Shown here one piece after another: positions 10,114 through 18,878 of a stretch of DNA of 64,000 nt. Made by a program: the position numbers and the translations under genes. The stretch comes from Caldifarciminota bacterium (GTDB lineage Bacteria > Hydrothermota > Tepidihabitantia > SM23-42), in the NCBI GenBank assembly GCA_027026255.1, contig JALVOT010000008.1:95012-159011 (forward strand), given 5' to 3'. The notes under the pieces are model-generated. The model was not told where the DNA came from, made no database searches, and saw only the letters and a list, made by a program, of their open reading frames with translations. The number at the start of each line of letters is the position of its first letter. The first letter of the stretch is position 1.

Positions 10114-11922
10114 TTAATCTATCAGAGTTATTGTCTGAACCATTTGTATGCCGGAATGTGAAACGACCAGGAGATAAAGACCGGAACTGAGCCGATTGCC
10201 TCTGTTATCATTGCCATTCCAGGTAAGGGTAAGTCTTTCTGGAGAAAAATTTCCCTGAAGCAGATTTTTTACCAGTGAACCGGTTATATCAAAAATTTTT
10301 GCAGTTACATATCCATGCTGTTGGATAGAAAAGGAAATTTTCACAACCCGGGAAAATGGATTGGGACTGGTGTGAACAGATATAGAACCATTCTGGGATT
10401 TGTGTAAAATATCCTCTTCAATGCCGAGCACAATTATATTATTATGACAGAACTCTGAAGTATTATTGTTCATATCGGTTGTTGTTGCGGTTACAGTATC
10501 TCCAACATTCAACCCACTGAGTGTGATACTCCAGTTGCCTGCTGCATCAGGAGTTACACTTCCAAGAAAGGCTTGTCCTTCACCATAGCCGGTGGGGTCA
10601 GGCTTTGCCTTGAAGACCTCAACTGTTGCCTGGGCAGGGTTGGTATTGATGTTGATTGTGCCGGTTATGGTTGTCTGTCCGGAAACATAACTGGCACCCT
10701 GGATAACCGGGAAATTGACTTCCTGATTGGGACCATTATCCGGGTCATTCGGGTCATTCGCGGTGACACCATTATCGCCCAGGTCAATTCCTAAAAGCCG
10801 GTTGTCATATATTGAATTTCGGGTGATAATATTCCCATCGGTGTTGGTGGTATCATTTGAATGTTCCCATACCACTATTCCGTTGCGTAAGTTATAGGCA
10901 ATCGTATTATTAACAATTGCATTGTTCGGAGCATAACCGCCTTTATAATTACCATAAATCCCCAGACTCACGCCATCACGGGTGTTGGGCAGAGGCTGGT
11001 TGTTTATCGTTAGCCCGATGGTATTGTGGATGACTGAATTTGCATAGCTTTTTATTGCATTGTCAGGATAGCCGATGATGCAGACACCTTCATAATCATT
11101 ACCAGAGATAAGGTTGCTGTCAACGACATTATCGTGGGCACCCTCGCCGATATACACACCATCGTGGATATTCCCCCGGTCTAAGGTTCCGGTGATGTCG
11201 GTTCCAATATAATTCTTTAATACCCGGTTGGCAAAGACATCACCATCCGGACAATTTGCAATACCAACCCCTTCAGCATAATTGCCGGATATAAGGTTGG
11301 ATTGAATGGTATTGTCATGGGCAACACCGGTGGTACCCGGGACCACTTCGATATAGACACCGCCCCAGAACCGGTTCTGATTCCGGCCGTTCGCTCTGAT
11401 TATATTACCTGATGAATCGATACCCACAAAATTGTCGATGATAAGGTTGTTGAATGTGCCATTCGGTATCCCCTGGATTCGGATGCCATGTTGCTCAAAA
11501 CTATCGACAATCAATCCCTGGATTGTATTATTGGGGGATAATATCCAGAAGCCGTGGGATGCACCGGCATTTGCCCCATTGATTTCGACCAGCAGGATGC
11601 AGGTTGCCGGAGGGTTGGGACCGGCTGAGGCACCAGGTTGACTCAGACCATTAATAAATAGACCGGCAGTATCTATTAATTGCGGAAGTTGAGAAACCGG
11701 ATGGATTGTATGAAGTCCTGGTCCGGGAATATTAAATAGTATTGTATCCTGACCGGCATTTAGATTTGCCTGAATAATTGCCCAGCGTAAGGTGCCTGGA
11801 GTATTTGTATCGTTTGTATTATTCACCGTATAGGTATTCCCATATAGATATCCAAGAGTGTATATTATACAGATGGATATCAATAAGAAAAATACTACCC
11901 GGAAAAATCTATTCTTTAACAT
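10114..11922 (-). CDS. Secreted beta-helix protein with C-terminal sorting domain
   Basis: 602 residues. A signal peptide (to about residue 28) leads into a CSLREA-like start (VNNTNDTNTPGTLRWAI) and a right-handed parallel beta-helix with recurring NxIxxN turns (about residues 100-400). A bacterial Ig-like domain (about 410-490) follows, then a roughly 80-residue Por/T9SS-type sorting domain with PNPFS, IFDITGSLV and SSGLYLLVV. It is probably a surface-exposed adhesin-like or polysaccharide-interacting protein; no catalytic residues could be assigned. It converges on the Tricorn-type gene with 12 bases between the stops. Start choice: ATG preceded by AAGGAGG at 11927-11933. Confidence 0.85.
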   Translation of the reverse strand: MLKNRFFRVVFFLLISICIIYTLGYLYGNTYTVNNTNDTNTPGTLRWAIIQANLNAGQDTILFNIPGPGLHTIHPVSQLPQLIDTAGLFINGLSQPGASAGPNPPATCILLVEINGANAGASHGFWILSPNNTIQGLIVDSFEQHGIRIQGIPNGTFNNLIIDNFVGIDSSGNIIRANGRNQNRFWGGVYIEVVPGTTGVAHDNTIQSNLISGNYAEGVGIANCPDGDVFANRVLKNYIGTDITGTLDRGNIHDGVYIGEGAHDNVVDSNLISGNDYEGVCIIGYPDNAIKSYANSVIHNTIGLTINNQPLPNTRDGVSLGIYGNYKGGYAPNNAIVNNTIAYNLRNGIVVWEHSNDTTNTDGNIITRNSIYDNRLLGIDLGDNGVTANDPNDPDNGPNQEVNFPVIQGASYVSGQTTITGTININTNPAQATVEVFKAKPDPTGYGEGQAFLGSVTPDAAGNWSITLSGLNVGDTVTATTTDMNNNTSEFCHNNIIVLGIEEDILHKSQNGSISVHTSPNPFSRVVKISFSIQQHGYVTAKIFDITGSLVKNLLQGNFSPERLTLTWNGNDNRGNRLSSGLYLLVVSHSGIQMVQTITLID

Positions 11923-11938
11923 ATCGCCTCCTTATGAT

Positions 11939-11966
11939 ATTATACAATTAATTGGATTGATGTCAA
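11939..11966 (-). promoter_or_regulatory. Promoter of the beta-helix protein gene
   Basis: On the minus strand, TTGACA (11961-11966), a 16-base spacer and TATAAT (11939-11944), followed by an AAGGAGG ribosome site and ATG 11922. It is a near-consensus vegetative promoter. Confidence 0.8.
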
Positions 11967-12078
11967 TAGTCTATTTTACTTATTTTTATCCTTCGACGAC
12001 ATTGAAAAATAGTCGATTTATTGAATTTATGAGCAAATGCCTTTTGAGTATTTTATATTACTTTTTATCAGTTCGAAA

Positions 12079-14016
12079 TTAATTGAGCACAACCAATTTT
12101 ATCTTTTTATCGCTCACCCGCGTTTTCAACCGGATGAAATATGCACCACTATTCAACTGACTCAGGTCAAGGCTATATATCCCTGATTTTATTCTTTTAT
12201 ATTTGAGCCTTTTGACTGCCCTGCCGCTTATATCATAAACAACAATTTCCACTGGTCCGGACTGGTTTATTGAATATCTTACCTGACCATTTCGACAGGG
12301 GTTTGAGGATGGAAGGATTTCATTATAGATTGGATGATCGGCGACAACCTCTTCGATACCGACAAATATCTGATACTTCATCAGCAGCCAGTGATTGGGG
12401 TCAAAATCGATGTTTTTGACCGAGTCCGCAGTTGTGAATTGTATGTGTTCAGGAGAGGTGTTGATGGGAATCTTCACCAGGGTATCAACCTTTGCTGTAT
12501 GGAGCATAATTTCAACCGGCATATGAAAGACCGAAGGTGCATTGGTCTGGGTTTGATAGATATTTATTCTGGTTATATACCTGCCGCCGGATGGCTGGCA
12601 GAGCCAGTAGATTTCATATTCAGGATAACCCTGGTCATATACCCATTCATCAAAGAACCAGGTGAGGTCGGTGCCGTAGACTGCAGAGCAGATATTTTTT
12701 AAATCCTCGGTGCTGGCTGTTTTATACTCAAAGGAGTCACGATAGACATGCAGGGATTGGAAATAACTGTCTTCATCAAGATAGCGGAGCATATGTAAGA
12801 TCCATGACCCCTTATAATAGGTATGTCCGGAATCAAATAACTGACCGGCGGGTGGGTCGTATACAGGATGGCGCCACCGGGCATCGGACTGGAAATACTC
12901 CCGGGCCCGATCCTGCATTATGTTTATGAAGTTTTGATGACCGAACCTCAGCCAGCTATAATTTGCATCTGAATATGAGGCAAACCCTTCATTAAGCCAG
13001 ATGTCCCTGAAATCAACGCAGGTCACCATATCTCCCCACCATTGATGGGCAAGTTCATGTGCCATACCAATTTCTGATTGATTTATAACCCAGCGTCGAT
13101 GGATAGTGGTCATCTCCTGATGTTCCATTCCACCCCAGGCAAATGGGTAGACTGCATCCTGACCATATCGGGTAAATGGATAACTTCCATACATTGAGTC
13201 GAATAATGCCATTGCCCGGGGAAGATACTGGAATGATATAACTGATTGGGCTGAATCCTCGGGCCAGACAAAATGTCTTATCTCCACTGAATCACCGGTC
13301 CGGGGATGATACCAGTCAGACCAGATTGCATATCTTGAGACACCAAAATGCATAAGATAGGTCGAAATGGGATAGTTCTCCTGCCAGGTGTAGGTTTTGG
13401 CGTGATCGGGATTATTGTGGACATCGATGAGTTGACCATTGGCACATACCGCGAAGGTGTCTGGAGTAGTAATTGAAATGATGCAGCCCAGGTCTGCCTT
13501 GTCATAAGGCTCGTCATAACAGGGCATCCATGCCCTTGCATCCCAGGGTTCACCAAGGGTGTAGGCGATTGAATGAAGGGTATGGGTATCGTAACCCCGG
13601 GGAAAGTATACAAATCCAAGCTGCCTATCTGTAACATCCCAGGAACCATGATAACCTATCTCTAAATAGAATGTATCATTACTGTTGTAGGAATGGGGAA
13701 GGTCAATTAACAGGGATTCTCCCGGGGTTGAAAATGTAACGGCGGTATTGTCCACCATTACAGAATCGATATTTAAGGTCTTCTGATGCAGTATTATATT
13801 CTTCAGATTATCCTCTCTGCTTACACAGGTAATTTTATTTATACCCTGGACAGCCCTTGAGGTCATCGGCACATTTAGTGATAATTCATATTTCAGGACA
13901 TTAAATGAATGGACTGATTCAGCCCGGGCTGTATGATATCCAGGATGGCAGGGAAATTGTTTGTTTTCAAGATTGTCGGAAAACCATTGATTGAATAAAA
14001 ATAACAGCATAATCAT
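12079..14016 (-). CDS. Secreted M1-family zinc aminopeptidase with sorting domain
   Basis: 645 residues with a short signal peptide. The gluzincin zinc site is HELAH at residues 320-324, with the third ligand Glu343 in WLNEGFASY (HEXXH-X18-E). The substrate-recognition motif reads GGMEH (295-299) in place of GAMEN, a variant I recall from other exported bacterial M1 enzymes. The C-terminal ~85 residues are a Por/T9SS-type sorting domain (VVYDISGRAVKRL, LNSGAYFIRL). With the Tricorn-type protease and beta-helix protein it forms a group of secreted proteins with related promoters, suggesting extracellular protein use. ATG 14016 has AAGGAGG four bases upstream. Confidence 0.93.
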   Translation of the reverse strand: MIMLLFLFNQWFSDNLENKQFPCHPGYHTARAESVHSFNVLKYELSLNVPMTSRAVQGINKITCVSREDNLKNIILHQKTLNIDSVMVDNTAVTFSTPGESLLIDLPHSYNSNDTFYLEIGYHGSWDVTDRQLGFVYFPRGYDTHTLHSIAYTLGEPWDARAWMPCYDEPYDKADLGCIISITTPDTFAVCANGQLIDVHNNPDHAKTYTWQENYPISTYLMHFGVSRYAIWSDWYHPRTGDSVEIRHFVWPEDSAQSVISFQYLPRAMALFDSMYGSYPFTRYGQDAVYPFAWGGMEHQEMTTIHRRWVINQSEIGMAHELAHQWWGDMVTCVDFRDIWLNEGFASYSDANYSWLRFGHQNFINIMQDRAREYFQSDARWRHPVYDPPAGQLFDSGHTYYKGSWILHMLRYLDEDSYFQSLHVYRDSFEYKTASTEDLKNICSAVYGTDLTWFFDEWVYDQGYPEYEIYWLCQPSGGRYITRINIYQTQTNAPSVFHMPVEIMLHTAKVDTLVKIPINTSPEHIQFTTADSVKNIDFDPNHWLLMKYQIFVGIEEVVADHPIYNEILPSSNPCRNGQVRYSINQSGPVEIVVYDISGRAVKRLKYKRIKSGIYSLDLSQLNSGAYFIRLKTRVSDKKIKLVVLN

Positions 14017-14033
14017 AAATCCTCCTTGTTGAA

Positions 14034-14061
14034 ATTATATAAAATTTCCTGTGTAAGTCAA
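14034..14061 (-). promoter_or_regulatory. Promoter of the M1 peptidase gene
   Basis: Minus strand TTGACT (14056-14061), a 16-base spacer, TATAAT (14034-14039), then an AAGGAGG ribosome site and ATG 14016. Confidence 0.75.
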
Positions 14062-14177
14062 TTACATTGGTGTGATATTTTATATCAAAATGATTATTAA
14101 TCGATCTCGAATCCGGAAATCGGAATTCAGCCCAAACTCAATCTTTTGTTGAAGCATTTTTTAAGTTTTTAAATCCC

Positions 14178-14205
14178 TTGAATTATCCTATTTTTTTTAT
14201 AAACT
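14178..14205 (+). promoter_or_regulatory. Possible promoter of the ABC exporter genes
   Basis: TTGAAT at 14178-14183, a 16-base spacer, TAAACT at 14200-14205, six bases before ATG 14212. TATAAA at 14198-14203 is an alternative -10 with a 14-base spacer. Either one leaves almost no leader and no ribosome binding site. Confidence 0.45.
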
Positions 14206-14211
14206 TGATTT

Positions 14212-15162
14212 ATGGCGATTATATCCTGTAAAGATTTGACAAAGGTTTATAAGAATCAGGGTCAGGTGGTTCAGGCGGTGGATGGTATCTCATTTGATAT
14301 TGAGCCGGGTGAGATTGTTGGTCTGCTTGGTCCCAATGGGGCGGGAAAGACAACAACAATAAAATGTCTCTGCCGATTGATCAATCCCACCCGGGGTAAG
14401 ATATTGATTGACAGCAGGGATGTGGTCAGACATTCTAATTTTGCATTTGAAAAGGTCTCGGCAGTGCTTGAAGGAAACCGAAATATCTACTGGCGGATGA
14501 GCACAAAGGAGAATCTGAGACTTTTTGCCGGACTGCAGGGGTTTTCCGGAAAGGTTATTAAAGAAAAAATCTATGAGTTGATTGACACCTTTGGACTGAA
14601 GGAAAAAATTAATACCGAGGCACGCTTCCTTTCCCGGGGCATGCAGCAGAAACTTGCTATTGCCTGTGCCCTGATAAAGGATACAGATATCCTTTTTCTG
14701 GATGAGCCAACCCTGGGGTTGGATGTTGAGACGACAATTGAGGTGAGAAGGTTGATTCGTGAGAAGATTTCAAAACAGGGTAAGACAATCCTTTTGAGCT
14801 CCCATAATATGAATGTAGTTGAGGATGTTTGCAGCCGTGTCATTATTATCAATAAGGGAAAGATTGTCGCTGATGAAAAGATTGATCGGGTTAAAGAATT
14901 TTTTAAGGTTAATGCCTATCGTTTTGAGGTGGAGGGTGATATTAATAACAAAATTAAAAGGGATATTAAGAATAAATTTTTAGGGGTAAAGTTTTTTGAT
15001 AAAGAGACAAAGACCGACATTGTTATTGAGATGAGAGATTCAATGAAGATATATGAGGTGCTTGAGATTTTGAAGTGTCGTAATATTAAATTACTCGGTA
15101 TCCAGAATGTTGAGCCGGATTTTGAAGAGATTTATCTCAAATTGGTGAAAGATGAGAAGTAG
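14212..15162 (+). CDS. ABC-2 type exporter, ATP-binding subunit
   Basis: 316 residues. Walker A GPNGAGKT lies at 40-47, the signature LSRGMQQK near 143, and Walker B ILFLDEPTLGLD near 163. The C-terminal ~90 residues extend beyond the nucleotide-binding domain, as in drug, antibiotic or polymer exporters (DrrA/NatA/CcmA-like). It overlaps the membrane partner downstream by 11 bases, so the two form one transporter. The substrate cannot be told. The start lacks a Shine-Dalgarno and is apparently leaderless. Confidence 0.92.
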   Translation: MAIISCKDLTKVYKNQGQVVQAVDGISFDIEPGEIVGLLGPNGAGKTTTIKCLCRLINPTRGKILIDSRDVVRHSNFAFEKVSAVLEGNRNIYWRMSTKENLRLFAGLQGFSGKVIKEKIYELIDTFGLKEKINTEARFLSRGMQQKLAIACALIKDTDILFLDEPTLGLDVETTIEVRRLIREKISKQGKTILLSSHNMNVVEDVCSRVIIINKGKIVADEKIDRVKEFFKVNAYRFEVEGDINNKIKRDIKNKFLGVKFFDKETKTDIVIEMRDSMKIYEVLEILKCRNIKLLGIQNVEPDFEEIYLKLVKDEK

Positions 15163-15934
15163 AAACTGGAATCTTTTTAAGACAATCTTCATTAAGGAAT
15201 GGATATCATTAAAGCGGTATCCTTTCAATACCGTATCAGGGATAATTACGGTCTATATGGTTTTTCTTCTTTTCTTCCTGGGATATAAGTTTGTTGGCGG
15301 CAGTCAGCCGTCATTTGGCCGCACCACCGAGGGGTTTGTGGTCGGATTTTTTATCTGGACATACTCAATTTCTGCCTACAGTATCCTTGCCTGGGGTATT
15401 ATACAGGAGGCAAGGAGTGGAACCTTAGAACAGTTATATATGACACCCCTTGGTTACGAAAGGGTCGCAATATACACGGTGATAGCCAATTTTATCTGGA
15501 GTCTGGTCTGGGTCATTCCGGTCCTTGTTCTGATGATGATAACGACCGGTAAATTCCTTCACTTTGATCTTATCACCCTTGTTCCGTTACTGGTTTTCAC
15601 TATTTCCAGTGGCTATGGTATCGGTTTTATTACCGCTGGTCTGGGTTTAATCTTTAAAAAGATTCAATCATTTTTTCAGATATTACAGTTTATCTTTGTC
15701 GGTTTTATTGTCGCCCCGATTGATAAACTGCCCGTTTTAAAGATTCTGCCTTTCTCCCTGGGCACAAAACTTATCGCCCGGAATATGATGGATAAGATTC
15801 CTATCTATAAAATGCCCCCGGGTGAGCTGCTGATTTTGATTGTCAATGCTGTATTTTATACCGTAGTTGGCTTCTCGGTATTTAAACTGTGTGAAAAGGT
15901 GGCGAAGGATAAAGGTCTTTTAGGACATTATTAA
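15152..15934 (+). CDS. ABC-2 type exporter, membrane subunit
   Basis: 260 residues with about six hydrophobic segments: residues ~25-45, 60-85, 110-135, 140-165, 170-190 and 230-250. The short conserved stretch EARSGTLEQLYMTP lies after the second segment, typical of ABC-2 permeases (coupling helix region with the E/T-G-T-L-E-Q motif). Its coupled neighbour supplies the ATPase. Substrate unknown. Confidence 0.88.
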   Translation: MRSRNWNLFKTIFIKEWISLKRYPFNTVSGIITVYMVFLLFFLGYKFVGGSQPSFGRTTEGFVVGFFIWTYSISAYSILAWGIIQEARSGTLEQLYMTPLGYERVAIYTVIANFIWSLVWVIPVLVLMMITTGKFLHFDLITLVPLLVFTISSGYGIGFITAGLGLIFKKIQSFFQILQFIFVGFIVAPIDKLPVLKILPFSLGTKLIARNMMDKIPIYKMPPGELLILIVNAVFYTVVGFSVFKLCEKVAKDKGLLGHY

Positions 15935-15950
15935 ATCTTTTAACTGACTA

Positions 15951-15978
15951 TTGACGCCTTCAATTTTGTGATTATTAT
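15951..15978 (+). promoter_or_regulatory. Promoter that decides the ddl start
   Basis: TTGACG at 15951-15956, a 16-base spacer, TATTAT at 15973-15978, then five bases to ATG 15984. The in-frame TTG at 15978 overlaps the -10 box and cannot be in the transcript, so ATG 15984 is the start and the mRNA is leaderless. Confidence 0.6.
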
Positions 15979-15983
15979 TGGCT

Positions 15984-16907
15984 ATGGAAAGGATAAAAAG
16001 AATTTTACGCAATAAAACAATTGGTGTACTCTATGGAGGCTGGTCATCAGAGAGGGAGGTTTCAATCAATTCGGGCCGATGTGTAATTGAATCACTGAAG
16101 CGGCAGGGTTTTAAAGTTCAGGGTATTGATGTCGATAAGCGGTTTATTGAGAAACTTAAGGGGATTGATATCGCATTTATCGCATTGCATGGTAAGCCGG
16201 GTGAAGACGGCACGATTCAGGGTATATTGGAATTCCTCGGTATCCCTTATACCGGTTCTGGGGTGCTCGGTTCAGCCGTAGGGATGGATAAGGTTGTTAC
16301 AAAGACCCTGCTTATCGCCTCCAAGATCCCTACCCCGCCTTTTTATTATAAGACAGATTTTGAACTGAATGAGATTGTTGAAAAACTTGGTTTTCCGCTG
16401 GTTGTAAAACCGCGGGCTGAAGGTTCGAGTGTCGGTGTATATATTGTGCAAACAAAAAAGGATTTAAAGAAAGTTATAAAAGATCTTCAAAATAAATATC
16501 CTGATATATTTTTTGAAAAATATATTCCGGGAATGATGGCGACCTGTGGAATCCTGAATCGGTCCGCCCTTCCGGTGCTTGAGATCCGCCCTAAGAAAAA
16601 AGAGTTTTATGATTATCGTTCAAAATATACCGAAGGGATGACTGAATATATTGTTCCGGCCCGCATCCCTGAGAAATATTATCGGTTGGTGCAGAAATAT
16701 GCCCTGCAGGTTCATAATGTTACCGGTGCCTATGGGTTTTCCCGGGTGGATTTTGTTCTTGATAAGGATTATAATCCTTATGTTTTAGAGATTAATACCG
16801 TCCCGGGATTGCTTTCTGGTTCTAACCTGCCCCTGGAGGCGAAGGCGGCGGGCATAAGTTATGACCAGTTGATCCTGGAGATTCTCAGAACCGCATTACA
16901 GCGCTGA
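15984..16907 (+). CDS. ddl: D-alanine--D-alanine ligase
   Basis: ATP-grasp enzyme joining two D-alanines for peptidoglycan. 307 residues, normal length. Seen in order: GVLYGGWSSEREVS, HGKPGEDGTIQG, YTGSGVLGSAVGMDK, VVKPRAEGSSVGVY, FEKYIPG, and the metal/ATP end motif FVLDKDYNPYVLEINTVPG. A frame extension to TTG 15978 exists but lies in the -10 box. It stands between an ABC exporter and an aminotransferase rather than in a division cluster. Confidence 0.95.
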   Translation: MERIKRILRNKTIGVLYGGWSSEREVSINSGRCVIESLKRQGFKVQGIDVDKRFIEKLKGIDIAFIALHGKPGEDGTIQGILEFLGIPYTGSGVLGSAVGMDKVVTKTLLIASKIPTPPFYYKTDFELNEIVEKLGFPLVVKPRAEGSSVGVYIVQTKKDLKKVIKDLQNKYPDIFFEKYIPGMMATCGILNRSALPVLEIRPKKKEFYDYRSKYTEGMTEYIVPARIPEKYYRLVQKYALQVHNVTGAYGFSRVDFVLDKDYNPYVLEINTVPGLLSGSNLPLEAKAAGISYDQLILEILRTALQR

Positions 16908-16919
16908 ACTTTCCAGGGG

Positions 16920-16962
16920 TTGAAAATAGAAAAAAGCTGGGTATACTCAAACAATAAGGAGG
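16920..16962 (+). promoter_or_regulatory. Promoter and ribosome site of the aminotransferase gene
   Basis: TTGAAA at 16920-16925, a 16-base spacer, TATACT at 16942-16947, then AAGGAGG at 16956-16962, four bases before ATG 16967. Confidence 0.6.
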
Positions 16963-16966
16963 TTAT

Positions 16967-18160
16967 ATGAAATCTAATCTCGATTATATTAAATTGAGTG
17001 AGCGCTTCAGCGCCCGAAATTATCTTCCTCTTCCGGTGGTTTTGACCCGGGCAAAGGGATGCTGGGTATGGGATGTTGAAGGCAATCGATATCTTGATAT
17101 GCTCAGTAGTTACTCGGCGCTTAATCAGGGGCATTGTCATCCCGTGATATTAAAGGCATTGAAAAAACAGGCGGCGCGTCTTACCCTTACATCAAGGGCA
17201 TTTCATAATGACCAGATGGCACTATTTTTACAGAAACTATGTAGACTGGCAAAATATGAAAAGGTACTGCCGATGAATTCCGGAGCCGAGGCGGTAGAGA
17301 CTGCAATCAAGGTGGCACGAAAATGGGGATATTATAGAAAAAAGGTGAAAAAGAATCAGGCCAAGATTATCGTCTGTAAAAATAATTTTCACGGCCGGAC
17401 AACAACCATTATCAGTTTTTCTTCAGAATCCCAATATCGTGATGGGTTCGGCCCTTTTACCCCGGGATTTAAATTGATTTCATATAATGACCCTGATGCA
17501 TTAAAAAGGGCGATTGATGAAAAAACGGTCGCCTTCCTTGTTGAACCGATTCAGGGTGAAGGTGGTGTAGTAATTCCGGATAAGGGTTATCTTAAGGAAT
17601 GCTACAAGATTTGTAAAAAAAATAATATATTATTTATCGCCGATGAAATCCAGACCGGATTGGGCAGGACCGGTCGGTTATTTGCCTGTGATTATGAAGC
17701 TGTAAAACCGGATATTCTAATTCTCGGTAAGGCCCTGGGTGGTGGATTCTATCCGGTATCGGCAGTCCTTTGTGATGATGAGATAATGGATGTTTTAAAT
17801 CCCGGTGACCACGGTTCAACATTTGGCGGTAATCCATTGGCATCAGCGGTTGCAATCGCATCATTGGATGTAATCATAAAGGAGCGACTTGTGCAGCACG
17901 CAGAGAAGATGGGTAATTGGTTTATGAAAGAGTTGAAGAAGATAAAGGGTAAATATATAAAAGAGGTGCGGGGTCGTGGGTTATTGATCGGGGTGGAAAT
18001 GAAAAGGCCGGCCCGGACCTATTGTGAAAAACTGATGGATTCAGGTATCCTTGCCAAGGAGACCCATAAATTTGTTGTCAGGTTCGCACCACCCTTGATT
18101 ATCAAGAAAAGTGAACTTAATTGGGCGCTCCCGAGAATTGAGGATATCCTTGCCCGATAG
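16967..18160 (+). CDS. rocD: Ornithine aminotransferase-like class III aminotransferase
   Basis: PLP enzyme, 397 residues. Ornithine-aminotransferase-like blocks are SSYSALNQGHCHP near residue 46, MNSGAEAVETAIK, ADEIQTGLGRTGR, the PLP lysine in LILGKALGGGFYPVSAV, and PGDHGSTFGGNPLA. The likely reaction is L-ornithine plus 2-oxoglutarate to glutamate semialdehyde plus glutamate. Acetylornithine or lysine-type aminotransferases are the main alternatives, but the PVSAVL...GDHGSTFGGNP pattern favours RocD. The stop overlaps the start of the downstream envelope protein. Confidence 0.85.
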   Translation: MKSNLDYIKLSERFSARNYLPLPVVLTRAKGCWVWDVEGNRYLDMLSSYSALNQGHCHPVILKALKKQAARLTLTSRAFHNDQMALFLQKLCRLAKYEKVLPMNSGAEAVETAIKVARKWGYYRKKVKKNQAKIIVCKNNFHGRTTTIISFSSESQYRDGFGPFTPGFKLISYNDPDALKRAIDEKTVAFLVEPIQGEGGVVIPDKGYLKECYKICKKNNILFIADEIQTGLGRTGRLFACDYEAVKPDILILGKALGGGFYPVSAVLCDDEIMDVLNPGDHGSTFGGNPLASAVAIASLDVIIKERLVQHAEKMGNWFMKELKKIKGKYIKEVRGRGLLIGVEMKRPARTYCEKLMDSGILAKETHKFVVRFAPPLIIKKSELNWALPRIEDILAR

Positions 18161-18878
18161 GTTTTGCCCATCACTCCTTTTACTGTTTATTTTATTAATA
18201 CGGTGTGCACCTGCGGTATTTTCTCCCCATGCCCACAATGAACTGCTTCCCGGCTGTAATAATAAATCGAAGACCGATGAGATGGGTATTGGTATGGCAT
18301 ATAATCGATGGCTGGTTCAGAGGGATTCAGGCTATGAATATATTCGAATCTATCCGGAGATTAGTGCCAATTATTTCTACCAGCATTTTTATCCATTAAA
18401 AAGAGTTCACGGGTTTTTTTGTTTGGATACCTATCTTTCATCGGGTACCGCCTGGGAACAGGGAAAGTCCGGGGTGAAACTTGAACTGCATCCGTATTTA
18501 GGATTTCAGTTCAATCAACAATTTCTGGGCATCAGAACCGATATCTCACCTTTTAACCTCAGCTGTGGTTATTACGGTAATGACTGGATATGTGAGCCGA
18601 GTCTTCTCACCCTCTTCACGCTTTTCCAGATATCACTTTTCTTTCACACCCGTCCTTCCAGTAATCCACAATTCTTGCTTGGAACAAGGGTTTCTTCTTC
18701 AGCCCGGGCCGGAATTGCCGGTTTTGGATACCAGTTTCTATCTCGATATAATCTGCGCCTTGAATATTCCTATTCTTTACCCAATAAGTTCTTATCAAGA
18801 ATCTGGGTCCTGGACAACATAGGCACCGTTGAAGGTTCAGTCCACTATTTTACCTTAGGGGTTTTTAAGAAGCTTTAA
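18150..18878 (+). CDS. Uncharacterised exported protein, possible lipoprotein or beta-barrel
   Basis: I do not recognise a family. From TTG 18150 the protein begins MPDRFCPSLLLLFILLIRCA, a hydrophobic leader with a lipobox-like LIRC, and continues for about 240 residues. It alternates hydrophobic and polar residues, is rich in aromatics (YFYQHFYPL, YLGFQFNQQFLG, LRLEYSYSLPNKF) and ends ...YFTLGVFKKL. This pattern fits a small outer-membrane beta-barrel or conserved envelope protein. The longer frame from ATG 18111 would overlap the aminotransferase by 50 bases and bury the signal peptide, so TTG 18150 is preferred. The 3' end overlaps dapF on the other strand by 14 bases. Confidence 0.55.
   Translation: MPDRFCPSLLLLFILLIRCAPAVFSPHAHNELLPGCNNKSKTDEMGIGMAYNRWLVQRDSGYEYIRIYPEISANYFYQHFYPLKRVHGFFCLDTYLSSGTAWEQGKSGVKLELHPYLGFQFNQQFLGIRTDISPFNLSCGYYGNDWICEPSLLTLFTLFQISLFFHTRPSSNPQFLLGTRVSSSARAGIAGFGYQFLSRYNLRLEYSYSLPNKFLSRIWVLDNIGTVEGSVHYFTLGVFKKL

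Noticed and set aside
18111..18149. ATG 18111 as start of the envelope protein.
   Set aside because: It would place 13 polar residues before the signal peptide and overlap the aminotransferase by 50 bases; TTG 18150 gives a proper leader with lipobox.
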